A DNA stretch of 9,996 bases, from positions 1 through 9,996 of the forward strand of contig JAKPQT010000442.1 in NCBI GenBank assembly GCA_029555885.1, written 5' to 3'. The translations under genes were made by a program, and so were the position numbers. The DNA comes from Chloroflexota bacterium. Lineage in GTDB: Bacteria > Chloroflexota > Anaerolineae > CG2-30-64-16. Below are positions 1 to 5,968 of this stretch, one piece after another; the first letter of the stretch is position 1, and each line of letters begins with the position of its first letter. The notes under the pieces are model-generated. The model was not told the DNA's origin. It searched no databases and worked only from the letters and a program-made list of their open reading frames with translations.

Positions 1-1107
1 CCTGCGCAGCGGTTCCCGCCAAAGCTGGTACGGTGCGCCGCCACCCTCGATCGTCTGACCGCGGACGACCGTTGCCCCGGCCACGAGGGCCCGCGTGCGG
101 AGCTCATCGAGCAGGCGTGACTTGCCCACGCCGCTTTCCCCACCCACCAGCCAGGCGCTGCCCTTGCCTTCGGCCGCCCGCTGCAGCGCGGCCGTCAGGT
201 GCGCCATCTCTGCGTCACGGCCAACAAAGCGGGCTGCGGCCAGAAAGCTCTCACGAATGGCGCGGCTCTCCTCAGGAATAGGCTGTCCCGTGGCCTGGCT
301 CAGTGCATCGACCACCTGGTCTGCGTCGGCATAGCGTTGGTCGGGGTCCTTGGCCAGCCAACGCGCCAGGACAGCCGCAAGATGGCGATTCGGCATTCCG
401 GTGAGATCGGGGACGGCGTGCAAGATGCCGGCCATCAGGTGGGCCGGATGGCGCGTGTCGAACGGATGACGGCCCACGAAGAGCTGGTAGGCCATCACGC
501 CCACGGCATAGAGATCGGCAGCGCGACTTGCAGGCCCGCCGCGCAGCACTTCGGGCGCCGTGTAGGCCAGCGCACCCCGGGCGCCTTGTGCGTGAGCCAG
601 GGCATCGGCCAGGCCAAAGTCAAGCAGCCTGACCTGGTCGTGGCCGGTCACCAGCACATTGGCCGGCTTCAGGTCACGATGCAAGACGCCCCGGCGATGC
701 AAGTAGGCCAGGGCCTGCAGCACCTGGATCAGCAGGGCCGCCTGCACATTGGGCGATTGATCCTGTCCGGCCTCAAGGATGGTCCGGGGATCGGCCAGGA
801 GGTCCATGGTGAAATAGGGCTGATGCTGCTCATCGAAGCCATAATCCAGGACGCTGATGATGTGCGGGTGGTGCAGCGAGGCTAGAGTCTTGAACTCCTG
901 GGCCAGGGCCAGGCGGAGATCGGCACCGGATGCCGGCGGAGCGGCGGATATTGGTACACGCTTGAGCGCCACCGTGTCGCCGCTCAAGCGGTCGATGGCG
1001 CGATAGACCGTGCCCATCGCTCCCCGACCGATCGGCTCGAGCAGATGATACCGACTGTTGATAAGGGGCGAGGCTGCCAAACCGTTCATCCAGTCATGGT
1101 GGGACAT
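1..1107 (-). CDS. Ser/Thr protein kinase fused to AAA-type ATPase (N-terminal part)
   Basis: This is a Hanks-type Ser/Thr kinase followed by a signalling ATPase. It runs off the left edge, leaving 369 residues visible. Kinase motifs are in order: glycine loop GRGAMG (27-32), VALK with K49, helix-C glutamate E71, catalytic loop HRDLKPAN (143-150, D145), DFG (163-165), APE (184-186) and D198 in ADLYAVG. After a linker, FVGRD (294-298) opens an AAA/STAND-like domain whose Walker A GESGVGKS spans 323-330 (K329). No membrane segment or signal peptide is seen, so this part is probably cytoplasmic. In this architecture the ATPase is often followed by TPR-like repeats, but that part lies outside the window. 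The ATG at 1107 is the first start after an in-frame TAG. M7 (1089) is an alternative, and neither has a strong Shine-Dalgarno. The substrate is unknown. Similar kinase-ATPase proteins are common in Chloroflexota and act as sensory or regulatory proteins. Confidence 0.93.
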   Translation of the reverse strand, partial: MSHHDWMNGLAASPLINSRYHLLEPIGRGAMGTVYRAIDRLSGDTVALKRVPISAAPPASGADLRLALAQEFKTLASLHHPHIISVLDYGFDEQHQPYFTMDLLADPRTILEAGQDQSPNVQAALLIQVLQALAYLHRRGVLHRDLKPANVLVTGHDQVRLLDFGLADALAHAQGARGALAYTAPEVLRGGPASRAADLYAVGVMAYQLFVGRHPFDTRHPAHLMAGILHAVPDLTGMPNRHLAAVLARWLAKDPDQRYADADQVVDALSQATGQPIPEESRAIRESFLAAARFVGRDAEMAHLTAALQRAAEGKGSAWLVGGESGVGKSRLLDELRTRALVAGATVVRGQTIEGGGAPYQLWREPLRR

Positions 1108-1156
1108 GGCTTTGCCGAAATCGAACTACAGGTCCAACTTGCTATGCTGTATCCTC

Positions 1157-1185
1157 AACATATCACAGGAAGATATCAGCATCAA
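1157..1185 (-). promoter_or_regulatory. Possible sigma70-type promoter of the kinase gene
   Basis: On the minus strand, TTGATG (1185-1180) is followed after 17 nt by TATGTT (1162-1157). Each hexamer matches four of six consensus bases. It lies about 50 nt upstream of the kinase start in an AT-richer stretch. The spacing is ideal but the hexamers are only moderate, so this is a weak prediction. Confidence 0.3.
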
Positions 1186-1212
1186 AATGGCTGCAAGGAG
1201 GCAGCCCGACGG

Positions 1213-1241
1213 ATAAAGAGTTGCCGTGACAGTAGCGGCAA
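1213..1241 (-). terminator. Weak terminator-like hairpin after the metallopeptidase gene
   Basis: Downstream of the peptidase stop, the minus strand carries a 6-bp inverted repeat (TTGCCG and CGGCAA) around a 9-nt loop. It is followed by CTCTTTAT, a short and imperfect U-rich tail. A perfect 12-nt palindrome, GCCGCCGGCGGC, lies nearby at 1270-1281 but has no U tract. Either could slow RNA polymerase; neither is a textbook terminator. Confidence 0.22.
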
Positions 1242-1306
1242 ACGCGACCACACCGCCGGAGCATCGTCTGCCGCCGGCGGCGTGGAGCAACAGGTTCAGG
1301 GGACGA

Positions 1307-2185
1307 CTACTGCGGCGAACAGGAAGACAGGTCGCCGGTGGTCATGCCGATCTTGAGCGCCTCCTGGCGCTGCTGCGACGAGCCGTGCGTCCAGGTCTCC
1401 GGCGAGACATAACCCTGCGTCTCGCGCTGGATCTGGTCGTCGCCCACGTTGGCTGCCGCATCCAGAGCCTGGACGATATCCTGCTCCGTGATCTCGGTCA
1501 GGTAGCCGGTGCTGGTGGCATGATGCACCCACACGCCGGCCAGGCAATCCGCCTGCAGCTCGATTTGCACGGCCACGCTGCGCGGCCCGGTGGCGCCACC
1601 GCGCGACTGCTGCAGCACGCCGACGATGTTCTGGACGTGATGGCCGTACTCGTGTGCCAACACATACGCTTCGGCAAAGCGACCGCCCATCGCGCCGAAC
1701 TGACTCTGCAGTTGTTCGAAGAAGGCCAGGTCGATGTAGACGGACTGGTCGGCCGGGCAGTAGAACGGCCCCATCGCGGCTGAGGCGGCACCACAGGCGG
1801 CCTGGGTGGCCCCGCTGAAGAGCACCGTCTTGGCCGGGCTGTACTGGCTCCCGCGGCGCTCGAATTCATCAGTCCAGAAGGCCTGGATGCTGTTGACATA
1901 ACCCACGACACGGCAATCCTGGCGGTTATTGGCATCCTCGCCGGTCTTGCAAACTTCTTCTACGGTTTCAATGCTCGATTCGCCCGCGCCCGATGGCACG
2001 GACTGCTGCATGCCCGGCCCAATCACGTCCTGCAGGGCGCTGGGATCGACGCCGAACACCAGTGCAACCAGCAACACGATGATGCCGAGCCCGCCGCCGC
2101 CGACGGCCATCGCCGTCCCGGTGCGGCGGCCGCGCCGGTCCTCGACCTGAGACGTATCCAGTCGCGATCTCCTGTTGAATGACAT
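1307..2185 (-). CDS. Membrane-anchored neutral zinc metallopeptidase, YpfJ/KPN_02809 family
   Basis: This is a 292-residue protein of the putative neutral zinc metallopeptidase family (Pfam Zn_peptidase). Residues 1-26 are basic and polar, with the family-like start MSFNRRSRLDTSQVEDRRG. One membrane segment follows at about 27-46, suggesting a short cytoplasmic N-terminus and an external catalytic domain. The zinc motif is HEYGHH (178-183, with E179 as the catalytic base). E209 in ELQAD is the likely third ligand. The family C-terminal motif THGSSQQR is at 266-273. Six cysteines are present, four of them at 79, 91, 131 and 143, so disulfides outside the membrane are possible. The ATG at 2185 is chosen over 2215 because a perfect AGGAGG lies 9 nt upstream. 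The family's physiological substrate is unknown. The gene stands alone, between the terminator of the VTC/DUF4956 operon and the kinase gene. Confidence 0.93.
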   Translation of the reverse strand: MSFNRRSRLDTSQVEDRRGRRTGTAMAVGGGGLGIIVLLVALVFGVDPSALQDVIGPGMQQSVPSGAGESSIETVEEVCKTGEDANNRQDCRVVGYVNSIQAFWTDEFERRGSQYSPAKTVLFSGATQAACGAASAAMGPFYCPADQSVYIDLAFFEQLQSQFGAMGGRFAEAYVLAHEYGHHVQNIVGVLQQSRGGATGPRSVAVQIELQADCLAGVWVHHATSTGYLTEITEQDIVQALDAAANVGDDQIQRETQGYVSPETWTHGSSQQRQEALKIGMTTGDLSSCSPQ

Positions 2186-2194
2186 CGTCCCTCT

Positions 2195-2200
2195 CCTCCT
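2195..2200 (-). promoter_or_regulatory. Shine-Dalgarno site that fixes the metallopeptidase start
   Basis: The minus strand reads AGGAGG with 9 nt to the ATG at 2185. The site lies inside the ten-codon extension that the upstream ATG at 2215 would give. That makes the upstream start unlikely. Confidence 0.8.
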
Positions 2201-2234
2201 CTTACAAGTCAACACAAGTATTGATACCCGATAG

Positions 2235-2254
2235 CATTACGCCTGACATTACGC
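2235..2254. repeat. 8-bp direct repeat with 12-bp period upstream of the metallopeptidase
   Basis: CATTACGC occurs at 2235-2242 and again at 2247-2254, one helical turn apart, about 50-70 nt upstream of the peptidase ATG. Tandem half-sites at 11-12 bp periods are typical of dimeric response regulators, so this could be an operator. With only two copies, chance cannot be excluded. I found no convincing -35/-10 pair in this gap. Confidence 0.3.
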
Positions 2255-2307
2255 TCGATGCGAAGAGGATACTCTAAACCCGTAGTCTCGTCAGCAAGAG
2301 ATAGTAC

Positions 2308-2335
2308 AAAATTGAAACCGGAGTCGTGACTCCGG
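2308..2335 (-). terminator. Intrinsic terminator of the VTC-DUF4956 operon
   Basis: The inverted repeat CCGGAGTC / GACTCCGG (2335-2328 and 2325-2318 on the minus strand) pairs perfectly around a very short AC centre, in practice a 6-7 bp stem with a tetraloop. TTTCAATTTT follows. It begins 23 nt after the DUF4956 stop codon, in the right orientation to end that transcript before the metallopeptidase gene. Confidence 0.75.
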
Positions 2336-2358
2336 CTGGCCTCGTTGGCAGCCTGCTA

Positions 2359-3000
2359 TCATGCGCTATCGAGAGCCATATACCCCTCATCCCCGGACTC
2401 GACCTCTTCATACCGTTTCCAGCCGTTCGTGCGCGCCTCGTGGTAGAACACACGCAGCTCCGCTGTATCATTAAGAAAGTTCAACCGCCCCACCTCCACC
2501 CGCGTGATGGGCAGGCCCGTGCGCTGGCGCAGGTCTGCCAGCAGCAGCTCCCGGTGCTCCGGCTGGATCAGCTCGATGCGCTCATAGCGGATGGCCTGCA
2601 TGCTCTCGTAGTGAAAGCCCCACTCGCGCTCCAGGATGTACAGCACGACCGCCACGATGACATTGACCACGGCCAACATCAGCCAGGCGTTGCTGCGCAT
2701 CAGCACCGAGTTCATTACGGGGAGTGCAATAATGATGAAGAGATAAGTCATCTCCCGGGTCGACATGGTGCTTGTCCGATAGCGCAGCACCGAGAAGATG
2801 GCAAACAATCCGAACCCCACCCCCAGGCTCAACTCCGCACTCGTCAGGAAGCTCATCACGAAGTAGATGATGGTGTTGAACGCCAGATAGGTGAAGACGT
2901 AGTTCTTGTTTCGGTTGGCCGGGTAATAGATGAGCCGGACGATGACCACCCCCACCAGCAAGTTGACGATGAATCCGATGAGAACGTTAAGAAAGTCCAT
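2359..3000 (-). CDS. DUF4956 family multi-pass membrane protein
   Basis: This 213-residue membrane protein has about five hydrophobic segments (roughly 3-23, 35-53, 56-72, 83-101 and 105-123) followed by a soluble domain of about 90 residues (125-213). The core GFGLFAIFSVLRYRT (62-76) followed by REMTYLF is the hallmark I recognise for DUF4956. The tail contains LRQRTGLPITRVEVGRLNF, which resembles the family's small C-terminal alpha/beta domain. Its start overlaps the end of the VTC-domain gene by 14 nt, with AAGGAG placed 6 nt before the ATG, so the two are co-translated. DUF4956 genes are often found beside bacterial VTC-domain genes. By analogy with the eukaryotic VTC complex, it may form the membrane channel or anchor for the polymerase, but no function has been shown here. 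Confidence 0.9.
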   Translation of the reverse strand: MDFLNVLIGFIVNLLVGVVIVRLIYYPANRNKNYVFTYLAFNTIIYFVMSFLTSAELSLGVGFGLFAIFSVLRYRTSTMSTREMTYLFIIIALPVMNSVLMRSNAWLMLAVVNVIVAVVLYILEREWGFHYESMQAIRYERIELIQPEHRELLLADLRQRTGLPITRVEVGRLNFLNDTAELRVFYHEARTNGWKRYEEVESGDEGYMALDSA

Positions 3001-3850
3001 ACGATGCTCCTTGCGCCAGGCGGGCGACCAGCCGCTGCTTAGCCTTGAATTTGTTGTGCTTCACCTGCGGATAGAGCAGGCTGATCCCCACACAGTACTT
3101 GCTGAAACTCGTGCCCCGGACGTGGCTCAACCGCATCAACTGCACGAACTCGGACGCTGTGGCCGAGCCCTCGTACTTGACCTCGGCCACCACAACGCCC
3201 GGCAGCGCCACGCTGTCTTCACCCCACGCGAAGGTCAGGTCCTGGTCCAGCGTCACCCGCTCGGCACGGGTCTTGCTGACCAGGGTGATGCGCGAATAGT
3301 AGTTCCACAGTGCCGCCTGCAAGTCCCCGGCGCGGTAAGGGCAGGCGTCTGCCAGGAAATGCTCCGCCTGCTCGCCCAGGTTGGTCAAGAGATGGCTGGT
3401 CGCCATGCGGCTCTTGAGCGTACGCTGGTTGGGCGTGCGATGCTTGATCTCGAAGAAGGCGGTGTGGGAATCTACATACTCACGCGCGCGCACCTTGTAC
3501 CGGTCAGGCACCCCGTTGTGATGCCGGCGGTAGAGCAACAGGTCCGGCGTGTCGAAGTAGAGCGTACGGTAGTGGCTCAGCCGCCGGCCGGCCACGGCCA
3601 GGACCCGGTAAGAGCCGCGCAACTGCCGGAGGATCGAGGGCAATTGTGCCTGGGGCATGACGTACTTCAACTCGGACCGGTTCAGCAGCGCCTGGCCGGT
3701 CAGCTCAGTTAATCCGATCGGTTCGAAGGTCGCCAGCAGCGCGGCCAGGTCAGCGTCTTCTGCTGCCAGCGGAGCGCTGCCCGGCTGGCCTGCCAGGCGC
3801 GGCCACGCGCCGTATGATTCACCCAGGTGCCGTAATGCCGTCAGTTCCAT
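2987..3850 (-). CDS. VTC-domain polyphosphate polymerase-like protein
   Basis: This 287-residue protein is probably cytoplasmic and resembles the catalytic tunnel domain of yeast Vtc4, which makes polyphosphate from ATP. Charged tunnel motifs are present in order: RSELKY (58-63), YFDT (98-101), RYKVRARE (117-124), FEIKHR (133-138), RVTLDQD (198-204), AEVKYEG (222-228) and FSKY (249-252). These supply the basic residues and the acidic metal-binding residues expected of an active enzyme. Residues 1-50 precede the domain and are not recognised. The start at 3850 is preferred because GAGG lies 5 nt upstream; an in-frame ATG at 3871 would add seven residues but has a weaker site. The gene leads a two-gene operon with the DUF4956 membrane protein. 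VTC domains belong to the CYTH-like/triphosphate tunnel fold, so another triphosphate chemistry is possible. Confidence 0.9.
   Translation of the reverse strand: MELTALRHLGESYGAWPRLAGQPGSAPLAAEDADLAALLATFEPIGLTELTGQALLNRSELKYVMPQAQLPSILRQLRGSYRVLAVAGRRLSHYRTLYFDTPDLLLYRRHHNGVPDRYKVRAREYVDSHTAFFEIKHRTPNQRTLKSRMATSHLLTNLGEQAEHFLADACPYRAGDLQAALWNYYSRITLVSKTRAERVTLDQDLTFAWGEDSVALPGVVVAEVKYEGSATASEFVQLMRLSHVRGTSFSKYCVGISLLYPQVKHNKFKAKQRLVARLAQGASYGLS
3007..3012 (-). promoter_or_regulatory. Shine-Dalgarno site of the DUF4956 gene inside the VTC coding region
   Basis: AAGGAG on the minus strand, 6 nt before the ATG at 3000, lies within the last codons of the VTC-domain gene. It supports translational coupling across the 14-nt overlap. 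Confidence 0.75.
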
Positions 3851-3899
3851 AGCGTCCTCGATTCCTGTCATGCAGCCTGGTTCTCAGGTTGCTGCCCGC

Positions 3900-3905
3900 A
3901 GTATA
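3900..3905 (-). promoter_or_regulatory. Possible -10 box for the VTC-DUF4956 operon
   Basis: The minus strand reads TATACT, a 5/6 match to the -10 consensus, about 30-50 nt upstream of the two possible VTC starts. No good -35 element is found at 16-18 nt, so the call rests on position and the single hexamer. Confidence 0.3.
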
Positions 3906-3972
3906 GCGACCCGATATAAAGGGATGATAAAGATTCCGTTGCGCCTACGTCAGATTTCACGCGTCCAGCAAG

Positions 3973-4001
3973 TTGGTGTTCGGATGAGTCGGGCATATAC
4001 T
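3973..4001 (+). promoter_or_regulatory. Sigma70-like promoter of the ilvD-type gene
   Basis: TTGGTG (3973-3978), a 17-nt spacer and TATACT (3996-4001) form a well-spaced promoter. Predicted transcription starts near 4008, giving a leader of about 28 nt. That leaves no room for a leader-peptide attenuator of the classical branched-chain type between this promoter and the gene. Confidence 0.55.
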
Positions 4002-4022
4002 GTGGTTGCCACATCATATGCC

Positions 4023-4028
4023 AAGGAG
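4023..4028 (+). promoter_or_regulatory. Shine-Dalgarno site that fixes the ilvD start
   Basis: AAGGAG lies 7 nt before the ATG at 4036. The two in-frame ATGs further upstream (4006 and 4018) lie at or before this site and have no comparable one, so they are rejected as starts. Confidence 0.75.
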
Positions 4029-4035
4029 CACCCCA

Positions 4036-5706
4036 ATGCCATTGCGCAGCCAACAAATCCTGGGCCGGCCCGAATGGTCCACCCAGCGCGCATACTATAA
4101 GGCCATGGCCTACAGCGACTACGACCTGGCCCGGCCCATGATCGGTATCGCCAACTCTTGGAACCGCGTCGTGCCCGGCCATTACAACCTCAACCTCGTC
4201 TCCGATTACGTCAAGCAGGGCATCTTCCAGGGCGGCGGCACGCCCGTCGAGTTCGGCGTGATGGCCGCGTGCGACGGCATCGCCCAGGGCCACGAAGGGA
4301 TGCGTTACATTCTGCCCACGCGCGACCTGATCGCCAACAGCATCGAGCTGATGGTCGAGGCGCACCGGCTGGACGGCGTCATCATGCTCGGCTCGTGCGA
4401 CAAAATCGTGCCGGGGATGTTGATGGCCGCGGCCCGGCTGGACGTGCCTGCGCTGATCGTGGTCGGCGGGCCGATGGAGGGCGGCTGCGAGTTCGACGGC
4501 CGCGCGTCCGACGGCACCTCGCTGACCGAGGCGCTGGGCATGTTGCACGCGGGGCGCATCACGGAGGCGGAGTTCATCGAGCTGGAGAACCACGCGACGC
4601 CGACCTGCGGCTCCTGCTCGTTCCTGGGCACGGCCAACACGATGTGCTGTGTCGCGGAGGCCATCGGCATGTGCCTGCCCGGCAGCGCGACCATCCCGGC
4701 CACGCACGCGGACCGTATGCGCAGCGCGCAGGCCGCGGGCCGGCAGATCGTCCGGCTGGTGCAGGGGGGCATCACTGCGCGGCGCATCATCAACCGGCTC
4801 GGGCTCGAGAACGGCATCCGGCTCGGCGCGGCCATCGGCGGCTCCACCAACCTCGCGCTGCACATGCCCGCGATCGCGTACGAGGCCGACTGCCCGGACA
4901 TCGACATGGCGCGCTTCGAGGAGCTGTGCCGGACGACGCCGCACATCGCGAAGATGAACCCCGCGGCCGCACCTAACGTGCCCGACTTCCACCGGGCGGG
5001 CGGCGTGCAGGCCGTCATGGCGGAGATTCTGCCCCTGCTGCACGGCGACGCGCTGACCGTCGCGGGGACGACCGTAGCTGAGAACGCCGCGTGCGCGCCT
5101 GCGGGCGACCGCCGCATCGTCCGCCCGCTGAGCGACCCGTGGCGCGCGGGCGGCGGGCTGGCCGTGCTGCAGGGCAACCTCGCGCCGATGAGCGCGGTGA
5201 CAAAACCCGCGGCCATTGCAGACCACATGCAGGTGTTCACGGGCCGGGCGCGCTGTTTCGACTGCGAGGAGGAGGCCAACCAGGCCATCCTCGACGGCGT
5301 TATCCAGCCGGGCGACGTGGTGGTCATCCGCTACGAGGGGCCGAAGGGCGGGCCGGGCATGCGCGAGATGTACATGGCGATGAAGATGCTCTACGGCCGG
5401 GGGCTGGCGCTGAGCACCGCGGTCGTGACCGACGGCCGCTTCTCCGGCACGAACAACGGCTGCTTCGTCGGCCACATCTCGCCGGAAGCAGCTGAGGGTG
5501 GGCCGCTGGCCGCGGTGCAGGATGGGGACCAGATCACGGTCGACATCCCCGCGCGGCGGCTCCACCTGCACGTCAGCGACGAGGAAATCGCGGCCCGCCT
5601 GGCCGTGTGGCAGCGGCCGCCGCTACGCGTGACGCGCGGCTACCTGGCACATTACGCGCGCTTTGCAGAGTCCGCGCACTACGGCGCGCTGATCAAGAAC
5701 GAGTAA
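4036..5706 (+). CDS. ilvD: IlvD/Edd-family dehydratase, probable dihydroxy-acid dehydratase
   Basis: This is a 556-residue Fe-S dehydratase. In branched-chain amino acid synthesis this family converts 2,3-dihydroxy-isovalerate or -methylvalerate to the 2-keto acid; relatives act on sugar acids. Landmarks are VPGH (46-49), ACDGIAQGH (78-86, D80 metal ligand), SCDK (120-123, C121 cluster ligand, K123 the lysine carboxylated in the family), PTCGSCSFLGTANT (189-202, C191/C194), GGSTN (268-272), RYEGPKGGPGM (432-442), DGRFSG (466-471, S470 the likely catalytic base) and GHISPEA (479-485). The PC motif of plant-type [2Fe-2S] enzymes is replaced by PGH, as in E. coli IlvD. Length fits the compact ~555-residue bacterial forms rather than the ~616-residue E. 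coli enzyme. No other ilv or leu genes are in the window. GTNNGCFVGH and extra cysteines at 151, 204, 205 and 213 may mark a separate clade, so a sugar-acid substrate remains possible. Confidence 0.9.
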   Translation: MPLRSQQILGRPEWSTQRAYYKAMAYSDYDLARPMIGIANSWNRVVPGHYNLNLVSDYVKQGIFQGGGTPVEFGVMAACDGIAQGHEGMRYILPTRDLIANSIELMVEAHRLDGVIMLGSCDKIVPGMLMAAARLDVPALIVVGGPMEGGCEFDGRASDGTSLTEALGMLHAGRITEAEFIELENHATPTCGSCSFLGTANTMCCVAEAIGMCLPGSATIPATHADRMRSAQAAGRQIVRLVQGGITARRIINRLGLENGIRLGAAIGGSTNLALHMPAIAYEADCPDIDMARFEELCRTTPHIAKMNPAAAPNVPDFHRAGGVQAVMAEILPLLHGDALTVAGTTVAENAACAPAGDRRIVRPLSDPWRAGGGLAVLQGNLAPMSAVTKPAAIADHMQVFTGRARCFDCEEEANQAILDGVIQPGDVVVIRYEGPKGGPGMREMYMAMKMLYGRGLALSTAVVTDGRFSGTNNGCFVGHISPEAAEGGPLAAVQDGDQITVDIPARRLHLHVSDEEIAARLAVWQRPPLRVTRGYLAHYARFAESAHYGALIKNE

Positions 5707-5760
5707 CGAGTAATGAGTGATGAGTAATGAGTAATCATTCGTTTCTCGTCACTCGTTACT
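5701..5760 (+). repeat. Heptad repeat forming a long imperfect hairpin at the ilvD 3' end
   Basis: Five tandem heptads of the form GAGTRAY (GAGTAAC, GAGTAAT, GAGTGAT, GAGTAAT, GAGTAAT) fill 5701-5735. An inverted arm made of complementary heptads follows at 5736-5760. In RNA, 5709-5732 can pair with 5737-5760. Almost all arm-to-arm differences are C/T and remain G-U pairs; one T-T mismatch is seen. The first heptad contains the last ilvD codon and its TAA stop. There is no U tract, so a role as a stability or pausing element is likelier than standard termination. Confidence 0.7.
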
Positions 5761-5793
5761 GATTAGTGCAAAGCGAGGCCGCAAGGAGGAACC

Positions 5794-5871
5794 ATGCACC
5801 CGGCCGGCGTTCTTCCGTTCGGCTACCATACGCGGCCCGGTGTAGAACTGGCGCGCCAAACGCTGGAATGA
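5794..5871 (+). CDS. Candidate 25-residue small protein
   Basis: An ATG with a strong AAGGAGG (5783-5789) 4 nt upstream opens a 25-codon frame ending in TGA at 5869-5871. The peptide contains HPAGVLPFGYHTRPG and then ELARQTLE. It has no hydrophobic segment and I recognise no homologue. It lies between the ilvD hairpin and the galE promoter, so it would have to be read from ilvD read-through or an unseen promoter. The ribosome binding site is the only evidence; it may be chance or the remnant of a lost gene. Confidence 0.25.
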   Translation: MHPAGVLPFGYHTRPGVELARQTLE

Positions 5872-5890
5872 ACGTCTATGACGCGCGTCC

Positions 5891-5919
5891 TTGACAGGTC
5901 TGCCGCGTGCTTCTATTGT
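5891..5919 (+). promoter_or_regulatory. Strong sigma70-like promoter of galE
   Basis: TTGACA (5891-5896) is a perfect -35 box, followed after exactly 17 nt by TATTGT (5914-5919, 4/6). Transcription would begin near 5926, leaving a leader of about 43 nt before galE. It makes the upstream in-frame ATG at 5891 untenable as the galE start, because that codon overlaps the -35 box. Confidence 0.7.
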
Positions 5920-5958
5920 TAGGCTTGCCATAACCGGCCGAGTATCGTCACATTCACA

Positions 5959-5966
5959 GGGAGGAG
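5959..5966 (+). promoter_or_regulatory. Shine-Dalgarno site that fixes the galE start
   Basis: The purine-rich GGGAGGAG ends 2 nt before the ATG at 5969, with its GGGAGG core 4 nt away. Together with the promoter position it places the start at MRILVTGG rather than 26 codons upstream. Confidence 0.75.
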
Positions 5967-5968
5967 TC

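Noticed and set aside
199..885. 228-codon plus-strand frame across the kinase region
   Set aside because: It is a shadow of the minus-strand kinase, whose motifs run through the same bases.
1270..1281. Perfect 12-nt palindrome GCCGCCGGCGGC after the metallopeptidase gene
   Set aside because: There is no U tract and no loop; GC-rich palindromes of this length are expected by chance in such a genome, so it is not called a terminator or operator on its own.
3900..4035. Leader-peptide attenuator for ilvD
   Set aside because: The leader from the predicted promoter is only about 28 nt and contains no Leu/Ile/Val codon run or terminator hairpin.
3868..5571. 567-codon open frame on the minus strand opposite ilvD
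   Set aside because: It is antisense to a clearly recognised dehydratase, has an Arg/His/Ala/Val-rich composition typical of high-GC shadows, and shows no recognisable domain.
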